From the NCBI RefSeq assembly GCF_042767895.1, contig NC_091555.1, forward strand, positions 46,702,121-46,724,620: a DNA stretch of 22,500 nt, given 5' to 3'. Shown here piece by piece: positions 8,945 to 17,235 of the stretch. A program made the translations under genes and the position numbers. The stretch comes from Penaeus vannamei (Eukaryota > Arthropoda > Malacostraca > Decapoda > Penaeidae). A model generated the notes under the pieces. It was given only the letters and a program-made list of their open reading frames with translations, had not been told where the DNA came from and made no database searches. How positions within the stretch are numbered: the stretch's first letter is position 1; every line of letters starts with the position of its first letter.

Positions 8945-9893
8945 TCAATACTCTTCGAATAAAATAATAATAAAAAATAATAAACAAATGTCAATACTCT
9001 TCTAATAGAATAATAAATATAATAATAATAAATAAATAAATGTTAATACTCTTCGAACAGAATAAAATTAAAAATATTATATAATAATAAGTAAATAAAT
9101 AAATGTCAATACTCTTCGAACAGAATAATAAATATAATACTAATAATAAATAAATAAATGTTATTACTCTTCGAACAGAATAATAATAATAATAACAATA
9201 AATAAATGTTAATACTCTTCGAACAAAATAAAAAATAATAATAATAAATAAATGTCAATACTCTTCGAACAGAATAATAAATATAATACTAATAATAAAT
9301 AAATAAATGTTATTACTCTTCGAACAGAATAATAATAATAATAACAATAAATAAATGTTAATACTCTTTCGAACAAAATAAAAAATAATAATAATAAATA
9401 AATGTCAATACTCTTCGAACAGAATAATAAATATAATACTAATAATAAATAAATAAATGTTATTACTCTTCGAACAGAATAATAATAATAATAACAATAA
9501 ATAAATGTTAATACTCTTCGAACAAAATAAAAAATAATAATAATAAATAAATGTCAATACTCTTCGAACAGAATCAAAATAATAAAAAAATAAATAAATG
9601 TCAATACTCTTCGAACAGAATAAAAATAATAATAGCAATAATAAATAAATGTTAATACTCTTCGAAAAGAATATTAACAATAATAATAATAAATAAACGT
9701 CAATACTCTTCGAATAGAATAATAAATAATAATAACAATAAATAAATAAATGTTAATACTCTTCGAACAAAAAAATAAATAAATAAATAATAAATAAATA
9801 AATAAATGTCAATACTCTACGAACAGAATAAAAAAAATAATAAAAATAATAAATAAATGTTAATACTCTTCGAACAGAATAATAAATAAACAA
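8945..9893. repeat. AT-rich minisatellite, about 19 monomers, with 149 bp higher-order repeat
   Basis: Each monomer carries the conserved core TCAATACTCTTCGAACAGAA or TTAATACTCTTCGAACAAAA, then a variable AAT/AAATA-rich filler, so lengths range from 46 to 63 bp. Core starts include 8945, 8991, 9043, 9106, 9161, 9209, 9255, 9310, 9358, 9405, 9460, 9508 and 9554, with six more to 9860. From 9106 to 9553 the spacing is 55, 48, 46; 55, 48, 47; 55, 48, 46. This is a three-monomer unit repeated three times. The CTTCGAA core contains the palindrome TTCGAA. Confidence 0.95.
9106..9553. repeat. 149 bp three-monomer higher-order repeat, 3 copies
   Basis: Copies span 9106-9254, 9255-9404 and 9405-9553. 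Reading them side by side, I see one difference, an extra T (CTCTTTCG) at about 9368 in copy 2. The first monomer always has filler ATAATACTAATAATAAATAA, the second has ATTACTC in its core, and the third has the CAAAATAAAAAATA filler. Confidence 0.95.
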
Positions 9894-9930
9894 ATAAGAT
9901 CAGCTGGAAACGAATAAGAAAGCCTATTAA

Positions 9931-9964
9931 GACAGCTTGAGAAGAAGGGACAAGATAGCTTGAG

Positions 9965-10019
<55 letters not shown>

Positions 10020-11110
10020 GATAGCTTGAGAAGATAGATAGATAAGATAGCTTGAGAATAAGGGGTAAGACTTGAGAAGATAGATAGATAGATAGATAGA
10101 TAAGATAGCTTGAGAAGATAGATAGATAGATAAGATAGCTTGAGAAGATAGATAGATAGATAAGATAGCTTAAGAAGAAGGGGTAAGATAGCTTGAGAAG
10201 ATAGATAAGATAGCTTGAGAAGATAGATAGACAGATAGATAAGATAGCTTGAGAAGACAGATAGATAGATAAGATAGCTTGAGAAGATAGATAGATAGAT
10301 AGATAAGAGAGCTTGAGAAGGTAGATAGATAGATAAGATAGCTTGAGAAGATAGATAGATAAGATAGCTTGAGAAGAAGGGGTAAGACTTGAGAAGATAG
10401 ATAGATAGATAGATAGATAAGATAGCTTGAGAAGATAGATAGATAGATAAGATAGCTTGAGAAGATAGATAGATAGATAAGATAGCTTAAGAAGAAGGGG
10501 TAAGATAGCTTGAGAAGATAGATAAGATAGCTTGAGAAGATAGATAGACAGATAGATAAGATAGCTTGAGAAGACAGATAGATAGATAAGATAGCTTGAG
10601 AAGATAGATAGATAGATAGATAAGAGAGCTTAAGAAGGTAGATAGATAGATAAGATAGCTTGAGAAGATAGATAGATAAGATAGCTTGAGAAGAAGGGGT
10701 AAGACTTGAGAAGATAGATAGATAGATAGATAGATAAGATAGCTTGAGAAGATAGATAGATAGATAAGATAGCTTGAGAAGATAGATAGATAGATAAGAT
10801 AGCTTAAGAAGAAGGGGTAAGATAGCTTGAGAAGATAGATAAGATAGCTTGAGAAGATAGATAGACAGATAGATAAGATAGCTTGAGAAGACAGATAGAT
10901 AGATAAGATAGCTTGAGAAGATAGATAGATAGATAGATAAGAGAGCTTGAGAAGGTAGATAGATAGATAAGATAGCTTGAGAAGATAGATAGATAGATAT
11001 GATAGCTTGAAAAGATAGATAGATAGATAAGATAGCTTGAGAAGATAGACAGAAAGATAAGATAGCTTGAGAAGATAGATAGATAGATAAGACAGCTTGA
11101 GAAGAAGGGG
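9931..11110. repeat. GATA array punctuated by AGATAGCTTGAGAAG
   Basis: (GATA)n runs of 2-13 units alternate with a 15 bp punctuation element, AGATAGCTTGAGAAG, or its variants AAGAAGGGGTAAGACTTGAG and AGAGAGCTTGAGAAGGTAG. The longest pure run is (GATA)13 at 9967-10018. On the minus strand one frame stays open as Ser/Gln/Ala/Ile/Leu/Tyr repeats; its openness follows from the repeat and the array ends without gene structure. GATA tracts resemble the core of Bkm satellite. Confidence 0.97.
10062..10995. repeat. 317 bp higher-order repeat in the GATA array, about 3 copies
   Basis: The marker GGGGTAAGACTTGAG occurs at 10062, 10379 and 10696, exactly 317 bp apart. The second marker GGGGTAAGATAGCTTGAG occurs at 10180, 10497 and 10814, also 317 bp apart. 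Copies 1 and 2 differ at one base that I can see (GCTTGAG versus GCTTAAG near 10630). Copy 3 diverges after about 10995, where the array goes to short units ending near 11110. Confidence 0.95.
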
Positions 11111-11178
11111 TATAGGCCACGAAGCGAGGATGGAGTCTCAGAGCCTACGGAAATAGTCCAGATGTATGCGCTGGAGAA
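11111..11178. other. Short single-copy spacer
   Basis: About 70 bp of mixed sequence (CCACGAAGCGAGGATGGAGT and onward) separating the GATA array from the G-rich purine block. Confidence 0.4.
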
Positions 11179-11650
11179 CATGTGGTGGGGATAAGAGGGG
11201 AGGGGGAGGGGGATAAGAGGGGGAAGGGAAGAGGAGGGAAGGGAAGGGGATGGGGGAGGGGATGGGAGTGTAGGGGGGAGGGGATGGGAGGAAGGGGAGG
11301 AGAAAGGAGGGGAGGAGGGGATGGGAGTGGAGGGGAGGAGGGAGGTGGTAGGAGTGTTGGAGAAAGGGAGAGGAGGGGAGGAAAGGGGATGCGGGGGAGG
11401 GGAGGGAGGAAGTGGGGAAGGGGGAGGGAAGTAAGTACAAAGGGAAGGGAGGCGGGGCGAAAGGAGGAGGTGGTAAGGGGAGGAGAAGAAGAGGTAGTGG
11501 AAATAGAGGGGAGGCGAGAAGAAGGAAAGGGAGGGGAGAGGAGGGAGCGAAGGCAGTGGGAAGAGAGAGGTGCGGAGGTGGTGGCGGGGGGGGGAGGAGC
11601 AGGGGGAGGGAAGAAGAAACGTGGAAAGCGAGGGAGAAAGAGGAAGGTAT
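11179..11650. repeat. G-rich polypurine block
   Basis: GGGGAGGGGG-type sequence with repeated GGGGATGGGAGTGGAGGGGA and related segments in 11240-11340, then GAAGGAGGTGG and similar. Many G3-5 tracts make quadruplex or triplex structures possible. No fixed period holds across the block. Confidence 0.88.
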
Positions 11651-11845
11651 GAGAGGGAGAAGAAAATTGCGAGAACGAAAACAGAGACGAGAAAAGGAAA
11701 AAAAAAAAGAGAAAAGAAAACAAACAAAAAAACAAAATGAAATAAAGAACGAAAACCAAGAAAAAAAAAACAAAACAAAACCAAAGAAAACAAAACAAAA
11801 AATGAAAAAAAATCATAAAATAAAAAAGGAAAAAGCGAAGAGCCA
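11651..11845. repeat. A-rich low-complexity block
   Basis: Runs of A broken by G and C, such as AAAAGAGAAAAGAAAACAAA, continue to about 11835. This extends the preceding purine block, with A replacing G. The plus frames give Lys/Glu/Asn-rich open sequence with no recognisable domain. Confidence 0.85.
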
Positions 11846-11930
11846 GAGACGAGCGGAGACCCAATATTCGGCCCTCACTTGCTCGTAATCTTACGATAAT
11901 AGAAACTCGTGTTTGAGGCTTGAGGGTGAT
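11846..11930. other. Short single-copy spacer
   Basis: About 85 bp of mixed sequence leading into the GAT domain. No feature is recognised. Confidence 0.4.
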
Positions 11931-11938
11931 GGTTATGG

Positions 11939-11986
<48 letters not shown>

Positions 11987-12204
11987 GGAGGAGGAGGAGG
12001 AGGAGGAGGAGGATGGTGGTGGATGAGTATGATGATGATGATGATGAGGAGGAGGAGGAGGAGGAGGAGGAGGAGGAGGGTGGTGGTGGTGGTGGTGATG
12101 ATGAGGAGGAGGAGGAGGAGGAGGAGGAGGAGGAGGAGGAGGAGAAGGAGGGTGGTGGTGATGCTGAAAATGGTAATGGTAAATGGTGATGATTGGTGAC
12201 GATG

Positions 12205-12241
<37 letters not shown>

Positions 12242-12292
12242 GGAGGAGGAGGAGGAGGAGGAGGATAATGAGGAGGAGGAGGAGGGTGGTGG

Positions 12293-12340
<48 letters not shown>

Positions 12341-12512
12341 GGAGGAGGAGGAGGAGGAGGAGGAGGATGGTGGTGGTGATGCTGCAAAAGGTAATGGTAA
12401 ATGGTGATGGTGACGATGATGATAATGATGACGACGACGATGGTGATGAGGATGATGATGATGAGGAGGAGGAGGAGGAGAAGGAGGAGAGGGAGGAGGA
12501 GGGTGGTGGTGG

Positions 12513-12567
<55 letters not shown>

Positions 12568-12668
12568 CATCATCATCATCAGGAGGAGGAGAAGGAGGGT
12601 GGTGGTGATGCGGAAAATGGTAATGGTAAATGGTGATGATTGGTGACGATGATGATGATGATGATGAT

Positions 12669-12717
<49 letters not shown>

Positions 12718-12728
12718 GATGGTGATGC
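11931..12728. repeat. GAT/GAG/GGT trinucleotide domain with about 220 bp higher-order period
   Basis: Long GAT runs (such as 11940-11985, 12205-12240, 12295-12340 and 12508-12567) pass into GAG runs, then a short GGT run, then a non-repetitive joint containing GGTAATGGTAAATGG. That joint is at 12172, 12390 and 12619, so the whole cycle repeats at 218 and 229 bp. Plus frames give poly-Asp/Glu, poly-Met/Arg or stop-rich reading; minus frames give poly-His/Pro, poly-Ser and poly-Ile/Leu. No frame is preferred. A perfect 30 bp palindrome at 12552-12581 marks a switch from GAT to ATC polarity. Confidence 0.96.
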
Positions 12729-12855
12729 AATTACAGATTTACGGATTAACAGATTTACACCGACGGCCTCCACCACCCCCACCTCTTGTCTCGATGGCCG
12801 CCCACAAACAGACGCCACCAACCCACGCATTTCATCGCAGCGTCGGAAGACACAT
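12729..12855. other. Single-copy island
   Basis: About 125 bp of mixed sequence with a TTACAGATTTACGGATTAAC segment and a following AGATTTAC. No gene is seen. Confidence 0.4.
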
Positions 12856-13095
12856 GGTGTGGGCGTGGGTGTGGGCGTGGTGTGGTGTGGGCGTGATGGT
12901 GTGGGTGTGGGCGTGATGGTGTGGGTGTGGGCGTGATGGTGTGGGTGTGGGCGTGGTGTGGGTGTGGGCGTGATGGTGTGGGTGTGGGCGTGATGGTGTG
13001 GGTGTGGGCGTGGTGTGGGTGTGGGCGTGGTGTGGTGTGGTGTGGGTGTGGGCGTGGGTGTGGGCGTGGTGTGGTGTGGGCGTGGGTGTGGGCGT
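12856..13095. repeat. GTGTGGGC / GTGATG minisatellite
   Basis: Built from GGTGTGGGCGTG blocks with a 20 bp variant, GGGCGTGATGGTGTGGGTGT. The order varies, and pure GTGGTGTG stretches are interspersed. On the minus strand it is a dense series of CACGCCCACACCC elements, which match the CACCC/GC-type motif bound by KLF/Sp zinc-finger proteins in animals. This is probably incidental to the repeat unit. G3 tracts are regularly spaced. Confidence 0.93.
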
Positions 13096-13167
13096 ATAGA
13101 TGGTCTCTGGTCTCCTTCCTCTTTCTCTTTCCTCTCTGCCTCGTCTGTCTGTCTCTACTCTGTCTCT

Positions 13168-13174
<7 letters not shown>
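13096..13174. other. Short CT-rich spacer
   Basis: Pyrimidine-rich, partly degenerate lead-in to the pure CT run (TCTCTGCCTCGTCTGTCTGT). Confidence 0.5.

Positions 13175-13253
<79 letters not shown>
13175..13253 (+). repeat. Pure (TC)n microsatellite, about 79 bp
   Basis: An uninterrupted TC run of about 39 units, ending where it changes to GTATGTGTATGTG. Confidence 0.95.
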
Positions 13254-13257
<4 letters not shown>

Positions 13258-13345
13258 GTGTATGTGTGTGTATGAGTATGAGTATGATCATGTGTTTGTA
13301 TGTACATGTATATGTGTAATGCGTACATATAAGTGTATGTACAAC
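13254..13345. repeat. Degenerate GT/AT-rich block
   Basis: TGTATGTG, GAGTATGAGTATGA and TACATGTATATG segments. This is a compound dinucleotide tail of the CT run. Confidence 0.7.
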
Positions 13346-13631
13346 GTGTATGCGTACAAGTCTACAAGGAATGAACAAAAGCCTTTGGAACACAAACACC
13401 ACCCGTGATCCAATTGTCCAAACGCAGATAATTTCAACTTCAAGAGAAGGAAGGAATTAAAAAACACTCTCGAATGACGTCATCTCCCTTGATCCTCCTT
13501 CAGATTACTGCTACTTATTTTCGGATCCTTTGGTGTACTTTCCGTCGCCTGTCGCTTCTCTTTGCTTTTTTTTGTTGTCGGCTTTGATCTCATTTGCTTT
13601 GCGTCTCTCTCTGTGTTTTCCTTTTGTTTTG
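13346..13631. other. Single-copy island with a CRE palindrome
   Basis: Mixed sequence with a complete TGACGTCA at 13475-13482. It becomes T-rich after about 13555. No coding frame is recognised. Confidence 0.45.
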
Positions 13632-13665
13632 TTTTTTTTTTTTTTTTTTTTTTGGATGGGGGGGG
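13632..13665 (+). repeat. T22 run followed by a G8 run
   Basis: A poly(T) run at 13632-13653, then GGAT, then eight G. It could be the reverse complement of a retroposon poly(A) tail, but no target-site duplication or element body is visible next to it. Confidence 0.7.
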
Positions 13666-13800
13666 AGGAGTATCTTCTCTTGATCTCGTCATCTTTCTCT
13701 CTTTGTCTTTGTTTTGGGCTGTTTGGCTTTGTCTGTCTGTCTGTCTGTCCGTGTTTTCTCTGTATCTCTTCTCATTTTTGTCTCTCTTTCCTACCCATCC
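13666..13800. other. T/C-rich transition
   Basis: CT-rich sequence with a short TCTG tetranucleotide run at about 13732-13750. No gene is seen. Confidence 0.5.
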
Positions 13801-14125
13801 CTTTTCTCGTCCCTACCTACCCCTCCCTTCCATTCCATTCCATTCCATTCCATTCCCTTCCCTCCCCTCCCCCTGCCTTCCCTTCCCTCCCTCCCCTGCC
13901 TTCCATTTCCTCCACTCCTTCCTTCCCCTCCCTCCCTCCCTCCTTCCTTCCTTCCCTACCCTCCCCTCCTTCCTTCCTTCCCTCCCCTCCGCTCCCTCCT
14001 TCCTTCCCTCCCCTCCGTTCCCTCTATCCCTCCCTCCATCCTTCCTTCCCCTCCCCTCCCTCCCTCCTTCCTTTCTTCCCTCCCCTCCCTCTATCCCTCC
14101 CTACCCTCCCTCCTTCCTTCTTTCC
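13801..14125. repeat. CCTTCCCTCC polypyrimidine block with (CCATT)5
   Basis: Five copies of CCATT lie at 13830-13854. They are followed by about 270 bp of CCTTCC and CCCTCC elements, in which CTTCCTTCCCTCCCCTCC recurs at irregular intervals. CCATT arrays occur in satellite DNA of several animals, but five copies is too few to call one here. Confidence 0.88.
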
Positions 14126-14230
14126 TTTTTCCAACATCCTTCACGGTCCGGGTCCACCGTCCTGCTTCTGCTCACACACGACAATGGCCGGGAAAATAGC
14201 GACTCTTCCCAACGACCCTCCCCTGTCGAC
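14126..14230. other. Short single-copy spacer
   Basis: About 100 bp of mixed sequence (TTCACGGTCCGGGTCCACCG and onward). No gene is seen. Confidence 0.4.
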
Positions 14231-14725
14231 CTGGCCCTTTCAAGGCACCTGGCTCTCTGATTCTGGCTCTCTGGGTCTGGCCTTCTGTGCTCTCTGGCTC
14301 ACTGGTTTTCTGGTTCTATGATTCTGCCCTTCTGGATTTGGTTCTCTGCTCTCTGTTTCTCTGGATCTGTTCTTCTACATTCTGGCTCTCCGGTTCTGCA
14401 TTTCTGGATTTGGTTCTCTGTTCTCTATGCTCTATGACTGATCCCCGGTTCTCTGATCCTCTGATTCTGGCTCTCTGGTTCTATGATTCTGCCCTTCTGA
14501 ATTTGGTTCTCTGTTCTCTGGTTCCATGATTGATCCCTGGATTGGTCTCTGATTCTCCTCTGATTCTGGATCTCTGGTTCTCTAGCTGTATGACTCTCTA
14601 TTTTCTGATTTTCTGATTCTCTGATTCCTACTCTCTGGGTCTACGGCTCTGATCTCTAGATTTCTGTTCCCTAGATCTACGACTATCTGTTCTCTGGTCA
14701 TTAAGCTCTATGAATCTCTGGCTCT
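14231..14725. repeat. Degenerate TCTCTGGTTCTGATTCTG minisatellite
   Basis: TCTCTGGTTCT, CTCTGATTCTGG and TCTGGATTTGG elements follow each other for about 500 bp. A longer segment starting TGGTTCTATGATTCTGCCCT occurs at 14311 and again at 14476, 165 bp apart, with one visible difference (TGGATTTGG versus TGAATTTGG). This indicates a local segmental duplication inside an otherwise decayed array. Confidence 0.85.
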
Positions 14726-15060
14726 AACCCCTTTGTTTACCCGTCGACCTGGGCCCTCAGAGGTACCCGGTCTCGGACTCTGTCTCTTTGGCCGTCTGAC
14801 TCTCCGGCTCCGTCCCCCTTCTTCGTCAGCCTCTTCCGCCGAACTCTCTCATCTCACCGACTCTCCCCCAAAGCACTTGGTTTATTCTAAATTCAAGCTG
14901 TCACTCTCGCTCTCCTCGCGCCGCGCTCTAAGACGCTCCGCATACCGTCTTAAAAGTCGGTTCAAAGACGTCACCGCAATCCCTTGTCGCTCGGCATTCA
15001 ACTTGAAATTTACATCCAGTCGTAATCATCTTATTCATGCTGTAGGTCAGAGCACAGACA
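14726..15060. other. Single-copy island with a 110-codon forward frame
   Basis: A forward frame stays open from about 14733 through this island (about 110 non-repetitive codons) before entering the GGGAGA repeat. The translated part is Arg/Ser/Leu-rich with no domain I know, and a minus-strand frame is open across much of the same region. It could be an exon remnant or chance. I do not call it a gene. Confidence 0.4.
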
Positions 15061-15331
15061 GGGGAGGGGGAGGGAGGGAGGGAGGGAGAGGGAGAGGGAG
15101 AGGGAGAGGGAGGGAGGGAGAGGGAGAGGGAGGGAGGGAGGGAAAGGGAGAGGGAGAGGGAGAGGGAGAGGAATGGGATAGGGAAAGGGATAGGGAGGGG
15201 AGAGGGAGGAGGGAGGGAGGGAGGGAGAGGGAGAGGGAGGGAGGGAGAGGGAGAGGGAGAGGGAGAGGGAGAGGGAGGGAGGGAGAGGGAGAGGGAGAGG
15301 GAGGGAGGGGGAGGGAGAGAGCGAGAGCGAG

Positions 15332-15400
<69 letters not shown>

Positions 15401-15460
15401 AAGGGAGACGGAGAGAAGAGAAGAGAGAGAGAGAACGAAATAGAAAGAGAGAAAGAATAA
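15061..15460. repeat. (GGGAGA)n / GGGAGGGA block with (GA)n core
   Basis: GGGAGA hexamers mixed with GGGAGGGA octamers to about 15320, then a GAGAGC element, a pure GA run at 15335-15391, and a degenerate GA tail. Purine is on the plus strand throughout. Confidence 0.93.
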
Positions 15461-15760
15461 GAACAAACAAAAACAAGAACAGTGCAGCGCGGAACACCCA
15501 CCCACCCAGCCCACGAGAACACAAAACCAACGCCCCACACCCGAGCAAGGACAACCCCCTCGCGATGCACAGCTGGACACTACCCTCCCCTCCCCCCCCC
15601 CCACCCCCGCTCGCCCGCCCATCCCCGCCCTCTCTCTCAGGTGAACATTCTCGCGGAGTTGAGTTCATAAAACCGTAGGAGCGGCGGCGGCGGCTTCGTT
15701 CCATTAGAATATCAATTGTACATGGGACAAGTCGCCGCCGCTTTCGAGACCCGCCTTTCA
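15461..15760. other. GC-rich single-copy island
   Basis: C-rich sequence with homopolymer C and CCCCACCCCC at about 15590-15606, CpG-containing sequence, and a GGCGGCGGCGGC triplet at 15682-15693. No coding frame is recognised. Confidence 0.45.
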
Positions 15761-15845
15761 CGGGACGGGACGGGATGGGACGGGACGGGACGGGACGGGA
15801 CGGGACGTGACGTGACGTGACGTGACGTGACGGGACGGGACGGGG
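15761..15845. repeat. CGGGA/CGTGA pentanucleotide array, 17 copies
   Basis: Pentamers read CGGGA (with one TGGGA) for the first nine, then CGTGA five times (about 15806-15830), then CGGGA again, ending in a G run. The two variants form blocks, so a G-to-T change was spread by local expansion. The CGTGA block creates successive TGACG motifs, the CREB/ATF half-site. Confidence 0.95.
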
Positions 15846-16055
15846 GGGGCGGCCATTCGTCCTCCTTCGCTGTTGAAATCCCACGCTTTATTAATGGGGA
15901 GAGCAGGGCGTAAGCTGGCTTCCCTCTTGCTTTTTCTTGCTTTTTCTCATTTGGATATGGAGGCCGGGGGGGAAGCTTGTACGTAGGTGAGAGCATCTAT
16001 GGGTACGTACATGGTGTCGCTCTCTCTTTCTCTCTTTCCCTCTTTGTCTCTGCAT

Positions 16056-16057
<2 letters not shown>
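15846..16057. other. Single-copy island
   Basis: Mixed sequence with a TTGCTTTTTC direct repeat at about 15927 and 15937 and a GGGGGGG run near 15966. Pyrimidine-rich toward the GT repeat. No gene is seen. Confidence 0.4.
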
Positions 16058-16138
<81 letters not shown>

Positions 16139-16170
16139 TGCGTGTGCGCGTGCGTGTGAGTGTGTGTACG
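16058..16170 (+). repeat. (GT)n microsatellite with GCGC-containing tail
   Basis: A pure GT run of about 76 bp (16058-16134) followed by GTGCGCGTGCGTGTGCGCGTGC. Alternating purine-pyrimidine of this length and the GC steps strongly favour Z-DNA under negative supercoiling. Confidence 0.95.
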
Positions 16171-16720
16171 CGTGTTGACGCTCCTGCGTGGGCGTGTAAG
16201 CGTGGCTCCTTCGCCCCCAAGCGACTAGATCATACATATATGCATCACGCCCTCCAGCGTGGCTACAGAGCGGCAGCGCGGGGCGTGGGCGGCGATGAGA
16301 GCATAGAATCGAGCATAAAGGAAGCCCGCGGCGGCCGTAGGTGGGCCAGCGAATGAGAATGGGAATGGGAGAGAATGGGAAAGAGGAGAGATGAGCCCCC
16401 CGCCCCCCCCCCCACCTTCGCCCCTCTCACGCCGAAGGGGAGAGGAGAGGGGCAGCAGGGGAGACGCCCTCGCCGAGGAGACAACGAAGGGAAGGGCCGC
16501 GCCTCCCGAGCGACAAAGGGTGCCAGGCGAGTGTCACGACAAGGCGACGCCCTTGGCACGGGGTGGCCGCTGCCTGCCATGACACTCGCTCGGGGTTTAC
16601 GACGGACAAGTAACTACATCTCTACACATGAGCATCAATGGGTTAAATCTTTTTTTTTAACTAAATTTAAACTAAGTTTGAGCTTTAAACTAAAACTACA
16701 CTAATTTTGTGTTCCTGTTG
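16171..16720. other. Largest GC-rich single-copy island
   Basis: About 550 bp of non-repetitive sequence, CpG-containing, with a C-rich run at 16396-16413. Frames up to about 109 codons are open on both strands, with no recognisable domain. A 10 bp inverted repeat (GCGAGTGTCA 16527-16536, TGACACTCGC 16580-16589) could form a stem with a 43 bp loop. The 3' end (16640-16705) is AT-rich with repeated TAAACTAA elements. Confidence 0.45.
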
Positions 16721-17021
16721 CCCTTCCTTCTTCCTTATCGTCGTACCCATATCCTCTTCCCCTTTCACTCCTTTTCTCCTTCTCTTTGTCTTCATCTTCA
16801 CCTTCATCATCAACTTCACCATCATCGTCACATTCACCTTTATTCTTCACTGTCTTTTAATCTTCAACTGAAATGAATTCAATTCAATCTTCATTGTCAC
16901 CATCTTCATATTCACCTCAACCTTCCCCCTCACCATCTTTATCTCCATCGTCCCTTCCACCTTCACCTTCCTCCACCTCCCACCTTCTCCACCGTCATCA
17001 TGGCCCTCTTCCCCCCCCCCA
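16721..17021. repeat. Degenerate CTT/CACCAT pyrimidine-rich block
   Basis: Imperfect CTTCACCTTCATCATCAACT-type hexamer sequence, weakly triplet-periodic and much decayed, ending in a C10 run near 17011-17020. No fixed unit can be drawn. Confidence 0.6.
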
Positions 17022-17069
17022 TGACCCTTGCCCTTTGACCCTTGCCCTCTGACCCTTGCCCTTTGACCC
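17022..17069. repeat. 14 bp repeat TGACCCTTGCCCTT, 3.4 copies
   Basis: Units start at 17022, 17036, 17050 and 17064. Read on the minus strand, each junction gives GGGTCA, A, AGGGCA: two hexamers in direct orientation with 1 bp between them. That is the DR1 arrangement used by RXR/HNF4-type nuclear receptors. AGGGCA is off consensus (AGGTCA) by one base. Confidence 0.9.
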
Positions 17070-17235
17070 ATCCTCGCCGCGGGCAATTTAGGAGCGACGG
17101 GAGGACGCGAGCAGTTGCTTCGGAGGTTTATGGGTCCCGAGGAGGAGTTCCGGGCCGGGAGGGAACGAATGGCGGCGCTCGCTCTGTTCAGCGCCGCGTT
17201 CGTTACGGGGGGGAGCTAGGTTGCGATCTGTTTCT
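17070..17235. other. CpG-rich single-copy island
   Basis: GC-rich, with CGCCGCGGGCA, GGCGGCGCTCGCTC and GCGCCGCGTTCGTTACG. A forward frame is open but has no ATG at a sensible place, and it carries on into CT repeat. It could be a promoter-like CpG island or exon remnant; no gene can be assigned. Confidence 0.4.

Noticed and set aside
10170..11793. Minus-strand Ser/Gln/Ile/Leu/Tyr repeat protein
   Set aside because: It follows the 317 bp GATA higher-order repeat, which is not a multiple of three, and has no unique domain.
11933..12730. Poly-His/Pro/Ser protein, or poly-Asp/Glu protein on the other strand
   Set aside because: Each is a reading of the GAT/GAG/GGT repeat; no frame has non-repeat domains and frames on both strands are equally open.
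13632..13653. Retroposon poly(A) tail on the minus strand
   Set aside because: No element body, internal promoter or flanking target-site duplication is seen; a homopolymer run is the simpler reading.
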